A stretch of 64,000 nucleotides of DNA. It comes from Gyrodactylus bullatarudis (Eukaryota; Platyhelminthes; Monogenea; Gyrodactylidea; Gyrodactylidae). Both the position numbers and the translations under genes were made by a program. The notes below the pieces were generated by a model that ran no database searches, was not told the DNA's origin, and saw nothing but the letters and a program-made list of their open reading frames with translations. This document shows positions 11,476 through 24,300 of this stretch, one piece after another (position 1 is the first letter of the stretch; each line of letters starts with the position of its first letter). Location of the stretch: positions 332,160-396,159 of the forward strand of contig SSNU01000024.1 in assembly GCA_012064415.1 (NCBI GenBank). Direction: 5' to 3'.

Positions 11476-11880
11476 ATGATTTCAATCAAATTATTAGTTG
11501 CCCAGCTCTACTGCCTTTTGATAATATTTACAATTGTCCAGGAGGTTGACGCTTCAGCCAGGTCAAGGAATCTTTTCTTCCTCCTTGGTTACCTCATGGG
11601 CCGTCATAAATGTTGCAAGAATAACAACGGATGTAACAACAATAACTGCGGCGGAGGTGGTGGTTGTGGATGCGGCAACAACTGCTGTGGTCAATGCTGT
11701 AATCCTTGCGGTAACAAGTGCTGTTACATGTTCGCTGATGCTGAAGTTTTGTCTCCACGCCATTTCAGCCAACATCAGAGTATGAACAACATTGAGGTTG
11801 CCCTAGCCAATGAAAAGACCCCATTTGAGTCAATCATCAAGGCCATACATTTGAACGGCCTTAGGATGATCACAGTCTAA
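11476..11880 (+). CDS. Secreted Gly/Asn/Cys-rich protein
   Basis: Single-exon gene of 134 residues. Residues 1-26 form a signal peptide (MISIKLL, then a hydrophobic stretch ending VDASA). From about residue 43 comes a low-complexity block rich in Cys, Asn and Gly (for example CCKNNNGCNNNNC, then CGCGNNCCGQCCNPC). Residues 86-134 form a more ordinary, mildly basic C-terminus. Cys-Gly-Asn blocks of this kind occur in structural or adhesive secretions, and paired Cys could also bind metal. No specific family is recognised. The opposite-strand frame here (11563-11775) is a compositional shadow. Confidence 0.75.
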   Translation: MISIKLLVAQLYCLLIIFTIVQEVDASARSRNLFFLLGYLMGRHKCCKNNNGCNNNNCGGGGGCGCGNNCCGQCCNPCGNKCCYMFADAEVLSPRHFSQHQSMNNIEVALANEKTPFESIIKAIHLNGLRMITV

Positions 11881-12350
11881 TTTGGCACTGGTCATTATCG
11901 GCCATTCTCTCGAGATAATTTTATTTTATGCTTTTTGTTAATTTTTGAAGTACCCACGCCGTGATTTCCTTCTCATCCCTGCCAATTTATTTATTTATGT
12001 GGGGCTGGCGAAGAAAAATGCCAGAGATGGGACATTTTGTTTTATAATGCCTGAGAAAAATAAATTATTATTTTTTGTAATGAATTCAAGTCTTTTCTAT
12101 TCACGACTTTCAACTTTACAACAAAGTAACCTTCTTCATTAGATGGACAACAAAAACTAGTTATTGGAAGCCTTCTTGAATAAGCCATCTACTCTGAAAA
12201 GTACACTATGAAGACCAGAAGAAAATCAATTCAGGGGTAACGCGGGGGGGGGGGTGAGCAACTTCCAATTTTACGCATATTTTATTCAATAAATTCATTC
12301 TACACATAGTTATAGTTCTCAATAAAACTCTTTCGCTCTTTTTTTCAGGG
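11881..12350. other. Convergent intergenic region
   Basis: Lies between the secreted-protein gene (+) and the 3' end of the sodium channel (-). It contains a poly-G tract at about 12244-12253 and no other recognisable feature. Confidence 0.5.
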
Positions 12351-15300
12351 TCAAATTGAAATTTCTTGGGTTGGCATAGATTCCTTCATCTTTTGTTTTA
12401 TCTCTACGACACGGCGCATAACTGCTGTAATCTTGTAGGCTGCAAAATTCTCCACTTGACGCTGGTACGTATTGCTTGTGACCAGGATGGGTTCCTTGGC
12501 CGATTTCTTTTTAATCTCTTCATTGGTTGGTAGTGAATTCTTATTCGACAAGTTGGCGTCATCGATCTGTGTTAGAGAACAAGGTAAATCTCAAAAAAAA
12601 GTGGAGTAATGTAAGACTTACGTTGGGTGTAAGATTAGTTGGCACATCTGTTTGCTTATTCGCCGGTGTGGGGAAATCGGGTATTTGACCGAGAAAGTTT
12701 CTCGTCAGTGCATCCAAAAGGTCTACACAAAATACTCTATCCCCTTGACAAATGGGGATTGCCAGACGAGCCAATTGAATCTTGTTTGGCTTTTGGATGC
12801 CAAGGGGAGCGCCGATTCGATGGACGAATTCACTCAAATCGCTGAGGTTGATGAAGCCGCGTGCTTTAAAGTCGTAGTCCTCCCAAATCTCATAGAAGAG
12901 ATCAAAATCGTCCTGAAAAAGTACATCAACATTTTGAAATCAAATAACGACAAAAATAAGGGGACAACTTACCTGGGTTAAGCCCTGTTGAACGTCTTCA
13001 GTAGCCTGACTAAAATTCTCCAGTATAACCGCTATGTACATGTTTACAATTACAAGGAAGGAGATAATCAGATAACTGACAATGAATAATACTCCAATGA
13101 CATAACTGCCACAGTCTCCGCCATCGGGATTACAAAATGGACGCTCTTCATTAATTATACCATCGAGAATACTATTCCAGCCTAAAAGATAAAATGAATG
13201 GAAAAAATTTAATTCAATGCCTAAATGAGGAATTCGAATTTAAACCCTTTAACAGTGATACAGTGTAGTTCTATCACACGTCATTTTAACAACTCATCAT
13301 TTTTCATTCAAGCCTCAGAAAATACTTCGTTTACCACCCCCATTCGATAGTAAATTTGTTAATCTCCTGGAATACGCAAAGATCTTGGCTCTATCATTCG
13401 TCAAACTCACGCTATATTAATTTGAAGAGAGTTGAATTTTTTCAAAAAATTAATTTTTCAAATGGGTAATTTTTTGATCAATAACTTCTGAACCAAAAAT
13501 AATTGCGTTGACTAACCTGCTGAAGTTGAAATTTGAAAAAGAATAATAATTGCTTTGGGAAACGTCTCAAAGTTGAACTCTGAATCGATTCCATAGGAAT
13601 AGCTAATGTTGCCAAAGAAGGACATGCCGACAATCGCGTAAATAAACATTATCATGAATAATAAGACTCCAATATTAACTAAGGCGGGCAGACTGACGAC
13701 AAGGGAAAATAGGAGGGTCCGAATGCCACGAGCTGACTTGACAAGACGTAAAACACGACCGATACGAAACAGGCGAATGATCCGGACAAAGGTCGGAGAG
13801 ATTGGCAGGTCATTGATGATGTCCTCTACTGCCCAGACTAGATAAAAAAGAAAGTAAATTTTCATTTTCAACTGTAATAACACACTAATTGATAATAAAA
13901 TGTTGAATAAAAGTGATTCAAATGCTCACAGACAATGGATGATACCAGGATGCCACAGTCAAAAATGTTCCAGTAAATCTTGAAATAATGCCATCGTTGT
14001 GCTGTCACCTTGATGATGAATTCACCGGTAAAAATGAAAATAAACAGTTTGTTGATAATCTCAAGGATCTTCTGAAAAGTCTCAGTCTGTCCATGGTGCT
14101 CGATCGACATGATGAAGGTGTTGAGTAGGATTAGACACATGATGGTTATATCAAACTTTTGATCAGAGACCACATCAAAGGCAATCCTGGGAATGAACAC
14201 TTTTGGCCGTGGTATCGGCTTCTGGGGAGCTGTGTTGTTCATCTTCTTCATTGCGTTGTAGTATTTCTTTTGGTCGTCAGTCATGAATAACTCGATGGAG
14301 CCGCCGGCCTAAAAAGAAAATCAACGAAGACCAATAGATGGTTTATCGGGATGATTTACTTTACGCTTTTGAACATTGAAATTGTCAATTATAACACCAA
14401 TGAACAAGTTCAACGTGAAGAAGGAACCGCATATGATGAATAGGACAAAATAAAAGTAATTCACAAGGGAATGGTTGTACCTTGGTTGACTGTCAAACTG
14501 TATTAGGAAAAAGAATCATGAATGAAATAATTTAATTTCACAAAACTACTTGTGAGTATATATGGCAAGTAATAAATAAAATATCTATCTGCTCACATCG
14601 ACAATATCTATGGCATCTGACATGATTTCAATCCAACCTTTGAATGTTGCCTTTAAAAAAGGAAAGGGAAGTAGTAGAATATTTTCTCATGATACAAGAA
14701 ATTGAGTTCAACCTACCACTTGCAGGAGAGCCAAGTAGCCGTTGAGGACATTGTCAAAGTTGATTCTTGAATTTCTCCAGGTGACATTCTTGTAGAGTCG
14801 ATTGAACTCATCACAGATAGTCTTGTTTGGGTAGAGATCAGCTGACAGGCGTTCCCCTGTCGCAATGTCGACACATTTGCGAAACTTTCCACCAAACAGT
14901 TGCATTCCCATTATGGCAAAAATGAGCCAAAAGACGAGAATGACAAGAAAAACATTGAAAATAGACGGAATCGCTTGAAAGAGGGCATTAACGACTATCT
15001 AACGAGTGAGTAAGTAAAATGTGGTATGAGTTAATTATCTTTCTTTCACTCAATGCTACGTACTCTCATTAATTCCCAACGGGAAACAGCTCTAAGCGGG
15101 CGTAGTGCTCTCAAGGTTCTCATCGCCTTAAACGAGCTCATGCCCGACTGGCCGTCCGGATTGATTATGCTGAGAATCAGACTTGTCCATGCGATCTGGC
15201 GTAAAGACAAGGTTTTATTCACACAACAACGAGTAAGACAGATTCAATAGAGGACTCACAGAGACTATGGTGAAATCAAGCCAACACCAGGTGTCGGAGA

Positions 15301-18300
15301 AGAACTTTTTGAAGCCATAGGCGATCCACTTGAGGAGCATTTCCACAGTGAAAATCAGGGTGAATATTTTGTCCATATATTCGAGGGAGACTTTGAGCCA
15401 GGGTTTTTTGTGCAAGTTTTTATCTTCCAACGTCTTCAGGGAATGATAAAATAATTGAATTAGTTAGCTGAAAGGGTTTTATTGTCAATGAGAACTCACC
15501 AAGGTTCCACTACTTAAGAGAATCATAAAGATTATGAAGCCTTCAAAGAACCTGTGCTCAACAATTTTGTAGGCAACATTCCTAGCACCCGAGTAGAAAT
15601 GGCCGATGCGTGAATTGAGGCATGGGCCAATGCAAAAGTCCATTTTCTGCATGACAATCTTGGGTAGACAATCGCTGGGCTGGTCAAAGTACTCAACTGA
15701 GACCTCCATGGCTTGAATTTCAACTTTTGAGGCTGAATTCCTATCGAGACAGCCACCACTGGAGAGGTCAATATGACTGGGGTGGTTAGCACAGGAACAC
15801 TCACTGAACTGGTCATAGATGGGAGAGTTATTCTTGAAGGACTCCAAGATGTAGGGACTCAAATTCTGGTTGCAGTGGCCGTTACAGAAGAATACACGTT
15901 CTGGATTTGATTCGGCCGTCTGGCCATCAGAGGAAATGATTTGTTGAAGAATAAATTCTTGTAGGTCATTCTTTGGGCAGTTTTTCTTTTGGCGAATCTT
16001 TTTCCGTTTAAGCCTACGCCTGAGATATTTGAGGAAGCTTTTAATCTTGAGTTTGAGCCATACAACAGCCTTGTAGATTCTATCAAAGGCTATCTGAAGT
16101 TTATTCGGTTCCCCAGTGTCATCCTCTCGGCGTTGGAGGCTTTCACTGCCGAAGCAACTCAGCAAGAGGGCCAGAAATAAGTTGAGAACAACTAAATTAC
16201 CAAAGACCATGGTTATTAGGAAGAAGACAATACAGGTGTAACCCTCGACCCGGAGACAGTCCCACATACTCTCGATCCATTCTCCGCATAGGACCCTAAA
16301 GACTATCATGAAGGAATGAATAAAGTCGCAGAAATTCCATCTGGGAATTTTCCCATTCATCTCTGGGAACATGGTGACGTTCTCGTACTTCTTGTAACTC
16401 TCACCAAATAAGGACATGCCGACAACAGCAAAGACGAATATGCATATAACAAGGACGACAGTTAAATTTCCGAGGGCTCCCATGGTCCGACAGATGATGG
16501 CGAATAGGAGGTTCATTGTCTGCCAGGACTTGGCCAATTTCAAGACTCTCAGCTGAAAAAGGGGAGAGAAAATCGAGTCAGATGGGATATTAGGGGTTTG
16601 AATTACTTTAGCTTACCAATCGAAATGTTCGCAAGATTGAAAGACCTTTGATATTTGATAGGGGAATTTCGATGAGACTGAAGATAACAACTACAAAATC
16701 GAATTTATTCCAGCCATCGGAAAAGTATTCACTCGGACCGACAGCCATCAGCTTCAGGACACATTCAAGGCCAAAGGTTACTGTGAAGAACTAAATTGAA
16801 AGGAAGAGAGTTAAGATTTTATCTTTTAAAATGTATATTGGATAACTAACGTAGTTTGAAAACTTGAGAATGTTTATCATGTGCTCAGAGTTGTCAGGCT
16901 GATCGAGAACCATAAGAAGGGTATTCATTACAATACACAGGGTGATGAAGAGTTCAATAAACGGATCTAGTATTATGAGGGCAATGAAACTTTGAAGTTT
17001 TGTATAGGCTGGACAGCATTGCCAGGAGCAGAGCATATCTGAGAGAGTCTCTTTCACCATGGCTAGCATAATGGTACCCTTTGATATCTAAAAAAACGAT
17101 TACATGTATTAATAAACTGCTTTTTCCTTGGCTCTGAATTATTCAAGACCCTCAGTGATAGCTTATTATATTGAAGAATAAACTTGCTATTTTAATTTTG
17201 AAAATTAACTATGATTAATCTAATGAATAGTGCAGCACTAATACTTACAAAGGTTACTAGAATTATTTCGTTCTAGGTGCTTAGGTAATATATCCCACAG
17301 GAAGGTCTTATTTGGTAGTGGGATTAGCCCATGTCGCTGAATGTTACAGCTTACCACCGAGACTGGTACGAAAGAAACTCACCTTGCATTTAGAAATAAT
17401 CTGAGTATACATATATGGTTTCGTCCTGTTTTTGGACTCGTCAGTATGCCACAACCTGGGATTTGAACCTCGCATTGTAGTCCAATGCTCAATCCACTCG
17501 TCCAACATCCCATGCAACTCGGATTATTTCTATATGCTGTCATCTGTACGACTAATTATATATCAAAATAGACTGTTTTTACATTTACTTTTTTATAATA
17601 AGTTATTAATAGAATTTTGAAAAGTATTAAAGCAATTATTCTAACCGGCTGTATTCTCTCTGTTCTGGAAAGTATTTTAAACTACGGAATCTTTTTCATT
17701 ATGGCATCATAGGGTTCAAACTTATTAGGTCTTAAAATTTATATATCATCCATTTCAGAGATTACAATTCACAATGTAGCGAAATGGTTTTCATTGTTAA
17801 CCCCGTTGATCCCATAAGAAATTAGAGATCGTCTAAAATAGTTCATCGAAGGTGTTAAACAATTTTAATTTCAACATATTTTTATTTGTAGTTTACTTGT
17901 AAGTAGTGTATGCAAGATTTTTTTGGTAAAATTTTATTTCTTGTAATAAAAAGAATTATCTGACAGTTTGTTCTACTCTTTCTCTCCTTAGACATGATTA
18001 CATATCTTGCTTATCTGATCAAAACAAGGAAAGATGAATTCCTTTTGGCCATTCAGGGGTTCGATTGCCCTACCCAAGAATGAAATAATGACAGACCACT
18101 CAAAAAGTGTATTTTATAGAATTAAATAGAATGGGTTGGGGTAGTTGTGTTGTTCCACCCTTCAAAACCAACACCTAGAGAAGAGAGGAAAGTAAAAATT
18201 AATTTTCTTGAGGCAGTCAAGATTGTACTTGATTGACTAAACTACCAGGAAGTTTAAGGCTATTGTAATAATATTAAATGAGCATTTAAATGCTTTCGAA

Positions 18301-21300
18301 GTAAGAAACAACAATAGATTACGATTGATAGACTCAAGTGTGTTGAGTAGAGTAAGGGGGTAGGGGGGAATGTATTAGTTGTCAGTATTATAGATTAATG
18401 GAATATAGAACCAAGTCATTTCAACTCAGCCATTCTTGAGGGAAAGAGGGTGGGTTTCATAACCTGGTAACTTGAGCTGTTTATGATACAGATACAGCTA
18501 CAGAAATAGTGTTTTCTCACCTGTTGACAGCACTCTGGATGCCTCAAGGGCTGTTTAACTCGGTCCTCAGGACTTGAGAAAGACTGGACAGCTTTCTTTA
18601 TGACATCGCTCGTATGATAGTTCATATTGGAGTCGGTGAATAGGTCACTGGCCAAGCAATCCGGATTTGAGGTTGCACTGACGTTGACAAATATCGGCAG
18701 TGTTGCATTCATTCCCTGGGCAATGATGTTGGATATTGTTTCATTCTTTCTCTTACTTCCCCCTGTAGCTTCGGAAAATAAAAGGCTTTTCTGGCGTTTA
18801 ACACTGAAACTCTTCGATAAATGACGTCGAATACGATTAATATTTGATGGCCTATCATCTGGCTTAAAATCGATGGAAGGCGTTGCCTCATAAGCACTAT
18901 TTTCGTGTGAAGTTTGCCGATTTGAAGCAATGGAAGCTTCCTGATATTCAATAGAAGGCATTATTAGTTTCTTGTTGATTTTGATACTAATTTCGTCAAC
19001 AGTTGACAGAGTCTCATCGGCAAATGGAAGTTTAAAGTAGGGCCAATCAGTACTGCATCTCTGGTCACTAGGTAGTTCTTTAACATCTTTAATCTGATAG
19101 TTGTAGATGGTTTCCGGGAGTAGGGACATACTATGCCAATTCCTCATCTGGGGTGGAGGTTCCCTTTTAAGTGTAGAAGTTAATTGGAAGGAATATCTAG
19201 GCGTTATCATGTTGAAGTCAGCAACTGAACAGCTGCCTGTGTAATTCAGCTTGTAACTCTCATCCAGATAGTTCCAGTTAAAGTCGAAGCCTGACTCTGT
19301 AGAGCATCTCTTCGATGCAGACCTCTCAATCACGGCCAAGGATTCACATCGCTTTCGCTCGACCTAGGTTAGGTTAGTTTTATATGAAATTCATATCCTA
19401 AAAGAAGTTAACTTACCTCTTTGGCCGCTTCCTCTTCCACGGCATCTTCTGCGACCTGCTTGCAAACCTCTTCATAAGACAAGGCAACAATGGCCAAGAT
19501 GACGTTGACTAAGAAGTAGGAGCCAAGGAATATCACAAGAATGAAATAGAGGATATGGGCCTGGCCATTTGCACGAATTACCTAGACAAAAATTCAAGTT
19601 GATTTGAGCACAAAAAGCTAAAGACAAGTTGAGAAACTAGTTAGAGCATTCCTTAAAAGTACTGAGAGACTTTTAACTATAGAAAGGAATGCAAAAAGTT
19701 GGTGGATTTTTTCAAATGTTTTTATTTTTACGTACATAAGAAGAATCTGAATTGTTCAAAAATATATATTCTTTTCAGATTGGTTAATGTGGAGTGTGTA
19801 GAATCTTTTTTCGTTAGAAACGGGTTCTACAAAAATTAATTTTAAAAGAGAAGATTAATTTTTGTATGGTAAAATTTTGATGAATCGCATTAGTTCCATA
19901 TCGTTTCTCACAACTTCCCTGTTGAATTTCATATCTTCCTTCAATGACGACATTTTAAAATACTATTCCTTACTGAATTTCAGGAATTCCAAATCGAATT
20001 TCATATCTTTATTAACGAACTGCAAAAGGTATATATAATGCAAATTTGTGCAGGAGTTTTCTGGTAAATTCACAATCAAGTATTAAAATAGTTTTGGGAG
20101 AAATTTCTACTGCTCGTAGTTAAAAATAGATATTCAAATTCTTCCTGAAATAGAGGATATTCTTGAAAAAGGCGAGGTTTGCTCCTTCTTCTTCTTCTTC
20201 AGAGTTGTTGTTGTTGATTTTAATTAAAGAATATGTTAATTTCCCGACAAAAACTTTTCTTCCAAGCAATGTTTTCCCCCTGACCATGGAAAGTCAAATT
20301 TGAATATCTTGGAGTGGGAGAATTAATCTCTCTGAGAAAAAAAGATGAATGTTGATGAAAGTAGAGTAAGGGAGTGGTGGGAGTCCTTACCCCTTCTCAA
20401 CATACCGAATTGTGTCTTTGTTGTTAGTTAAATTAATTTTCCAATGAATAAACATTATCGAGAAGGAGCCGAGAGTTTATAGCATCAACTTACAATCTGA
20501 TACAAATTCTCCCAATAGTCCTGGGTAATCAGTCTGAAGGTGCAGAGGAGGGCTGACCCGAAATTATCAAAGCTGGTATAGCTAAAGTTGGGATTGCCAT
20601 GGTCTGTTTGAATGCAAACATATCCATCTGGACAAGACCTGGTTAAAGAAAGGGGGTTTTTATTTGTTAAATTCTTGGGATTTGCGGCTTAAACTTTTTC
20701 GTTGTTGATATAAGTCTTGTTGATATATAAGTCTTTTGGATCAACTTTAGAACTTATGAAGAACTATTCAAAGAAAAATATTCAATCTCAAAAGGCTACT
20801 GGCGAAATCTAAATGAGAGTAATTACCCCAGATATATTTTGATGATATCTCATTGAGAATATATCTTTTCTTGGGCACTATCAGAAATGCTTAGCAAGTG
20901 TCTTGGTGATAAGGATGATATGTAATTTATTATGGCAAGGTAATATTGTAACATGAACGTTGTCCATAGTAACAGATGAGTACATTCAAAGAAGGGAGTT
21001 ATTACAATTTAAATAGCTATAGTTATCCTTACAAGTGTGTGTCCAAGAAAATAAGTAAGGGATCTGTGAAAGTCTTTAAAAAGCTGTAATGGTCCATTGA
21101 TTTGAGGCCCTAAAAAAGGGACACTTCAACTCTATTTTTTATTCTTACAACTAATTATAACAAGAATACCTAGAAGTAGCATCATGTTTATATAGAATAT
21201 CCAACAGAGAGAAAATGAAAAGTCACTTACTGAGACTCATTCCGGCAAACAGTCAATGGTTCCAACCAGTTAACTACAAAGGCAAGGTAAGAGGAGAAGG

Positions 21301-24300
21301 CATTAGGGGGAAGGAATTAGTAGTAGGAAAATTTCTCACCAGAATTGAAATAATACGTCTTTTTTGCAATCCACTGTACTGCTGGATCGGATTTATTGAA
21401 TACTTCGGACATGAAATCAATTCGAGAACCTAGAGTTGAAATAGTAGTGATTTTAAGATAAAATTCTAAGGGGTAAAAGAGAAAGCTAACTTAAGTTTGC
21501 AAATAGGGTGAGGTTGGTTCTCTTGAGAAATTCGTCAAGAACTCTATCTTGATTAGTCATTGGCTGGTAGTCGGGAAATCTGGCAGATAAGGTCTCGTTT
21601 AGGGCTGTAATGAGGGAATCCTGCGACAGTGTGGTATTCAAAATGTCAGGCCATTCTCGGACGCACTTTCTCAATAAAGTTCCCTTGTAAAGTTGAAGGC
21701 CGACCAGGGCAAATATTGATAATACAAAAATGGTGAGGACAAAGATATCTCGTAGATGTTTGACGGCTTCAAGTAGAGCACCAACGATTGTTCGTAAACC
21801 CGGCATAGTTGTGACTGTCTTGAGGGCTCTAAGAACTCTAGAGGAATGTGGAAAATGTTTTAAAAGAATGCCCTGGACTGAGTGGAAGGGTCTCACTTAC
21901 CTTAAAGATCGAAGGGCAGATAAGTTGCCGAGATGAGGTACAAAAAACATGAGATAGGCCAGGCCAATGACTAGGAAATCCATCCAGTTCCAGACATCTC
22001 GGAGGTACGTAAAATCATCGAGGATTAGACCTCTCGCAAAAGCCTTGACAATCATCTCAAAGGTGTAAAACGCAGTGAAGGTGTACTCGACCACTTTGGA
22101 GGAGTCGTTCCGTGCCATAAAGACACAGTTGACAATGATGGCCGACAATACGGCCAGACTGAAGAAGGGATGAACAAAAATATAGATTGCAATCTTTCTA
22201 ACAGGGTTAAAGGGGCCAAAAATATAAAATGCTTTAGTTGAGTTGAACCGAAATATTGTCTTGTCCTTGGCGACGACTAGGAAGGTTCTTTTATCAGCAT
22301 AGTAACTGTCGATTTCAACCAGAGGCTTGCCTGCCAAACGTCTCGGACAAAATTCGTCAGACAGATGAGGTGGCAGCTTCTGGGAAGCCTCTAGTCTTCG
22401 ATCTGGTTGCATTGGTAAGGCATCTTCAGCTGATTCGAGAAGTTGAGAATTTTGACTGATGAACGAAGTTTCCCGACTGCTTCGCGGATTATTATTATTC
22501 AGAATCTCTGGATATAGATTCTTATCGACTTCGGTTGGCTGGTGAATGCCGAGTCCGATTGTTTCCAAGTGTTCCTGGTCGACTTCATCAGCACTGCCCA
22601 TTTTGGCGAGGTATTTTCGTCTCCTCTTTCTATTCTCTCTTCGGGCTAAAAAGGGAGAATAAAATTGACTTTTTAATCTTTATTTTTACATTTAGGATGA
22701 ACTACAAGTGTTTAAGATGAAACAGCTTTGATTAGAGAGTCAATTACAGGAAGTACAGAGGGATACGCGGAATTTGTCGATGATGTAATTTTCCTGTGTC
22801 TTTTCGCAGTTAGATGGATCACTCAGATAACCTAGTTTATTATTTAATTATAAAAAGTAATCTCTTTTGTTTTAATCAGGTATTTCTTGAGTACATGAAG
22901 ATTGATGCATTATCTCAATAGAGAGTTGAAGAGACAAATAGAAAACCTCAGGATTAGATAACCCTAAATTGACTGAGCAATGTTATGCTATCTAAATTAT
23001 TATAAAGAGAGATGGAGAGTAAAACATCCTTTTTCATTTATTGGATTATATTCTAAAGTATCTTGTATTCTTCTGCCTAATCTTGAACATTAATTGTCAG
23101 AGATGCTTATGAAATAAATTACAAAGCTACTTTCTCCCATTCCGTAGAGCACAGAAGAAAGAGAGCAAGAAAATGGAAAGAGATGAAGAGTGTTTATCAA
23201 TAATTAAACAACTTTTACTCAACTGTAGGGGTACCAAATTTGTATATATCTATATATAAATGAACGTATATTATATATATATCTATATATTACATGGAGT
23301 GATGAAGATATTAGAACGAAACGAGAGACGGTGAGTATGGGTCCGCTATCTTACTTCTTGCAGTTCTTTTTCTATTTCTTTTCATTGTGTGTGTGTGTGT
23401 AGGGTGTATTATGAGTATATAAATTTGATTGTGAATTATTATTCATTCTCTCTCAGAATATGTTCCCTACATGGCATCGAATGGCATTTATCATTCGAGA
23501 TCGATTTATCTCAACTTTTATTGCAGCTATCCAGTTATTTATGTAGTCCTAAAGGTTAGAGGACCGATCTTGTTCATGTCACATTATTCTCACCAGTGGA
23601 ACACACATCAACATTCTCAACCCTCATTAGCAGAGGTAATTTATCGAAATTATTATGTATAATTCATGAAAACATTAGAACAGATCTAGAATAATTGATT
23701 ACTTTTAGATCTTGGAGAAACCTCTTTATTCAGTAAAAATTTAAAAAAATTCAAATGAATGGGAATTTTGCGTCAGATGGAAATTCAAAAAATCATAGGA
23801 GTCCTGAAAAGGATCGATGAATCAATTAACCTGAGATTAAAATTCAAGAAAAAAGAAACAAGCGTATGCGCAAAATTCATAAACATTCCAAAAAAATATT
23901 TATCAATAAAAAATGCCTTATCAATGAGAAAATCAGTCGATAAATGTGAAATCCTTATCTTCTTCTTCAACGGGAAGAGTTTCCCAATTCATTAATCGTC
24001 AAGTGTGTCTTTTTCTCTTTATCAGAATCAGCAGTAATGGGGTCATTCTTTCTGTTCTAGATTGTAATTTTTAATTCAGAACCGTATAGCAAGATTGACA
24101 AACTGTTGAGGCAACTTGGAATAAATTTGAGTTGTTGAATAGTTTTTTTAAGGGGGTGGGAATTGAAATAGGAAGAAACAGTGATATCTAAAAATCTATA
24201 ATCTGAATTTTTATTCAATCTCAGTCTATAGATAGGGTTGTTCATCCTCTCCGTCATAAGTTGCTTACAAGCCCACCCAAAAAAATGGAATTAAAATGAA

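Noticed and set aside
12244..12253. Poly-G tract as a G-quadruplex or regulatory element
   Set aside because: A single G run cannot form an intramolecular quadruplex. Similar runs at 4160, 38655 and 40236 look like ordinary mononucleotide repeats.
17440..17510. Functional tRNA gene
   Set aside because: The B box is perfect, but the acceptor and anticodon arms do not fold into a standard cloverleaf.
18627..18951. Open frames overlapping the DI-DII linker exon of the sodium channel
   Set aside because: Shadows of the real minus-strand exon 19363-18521.
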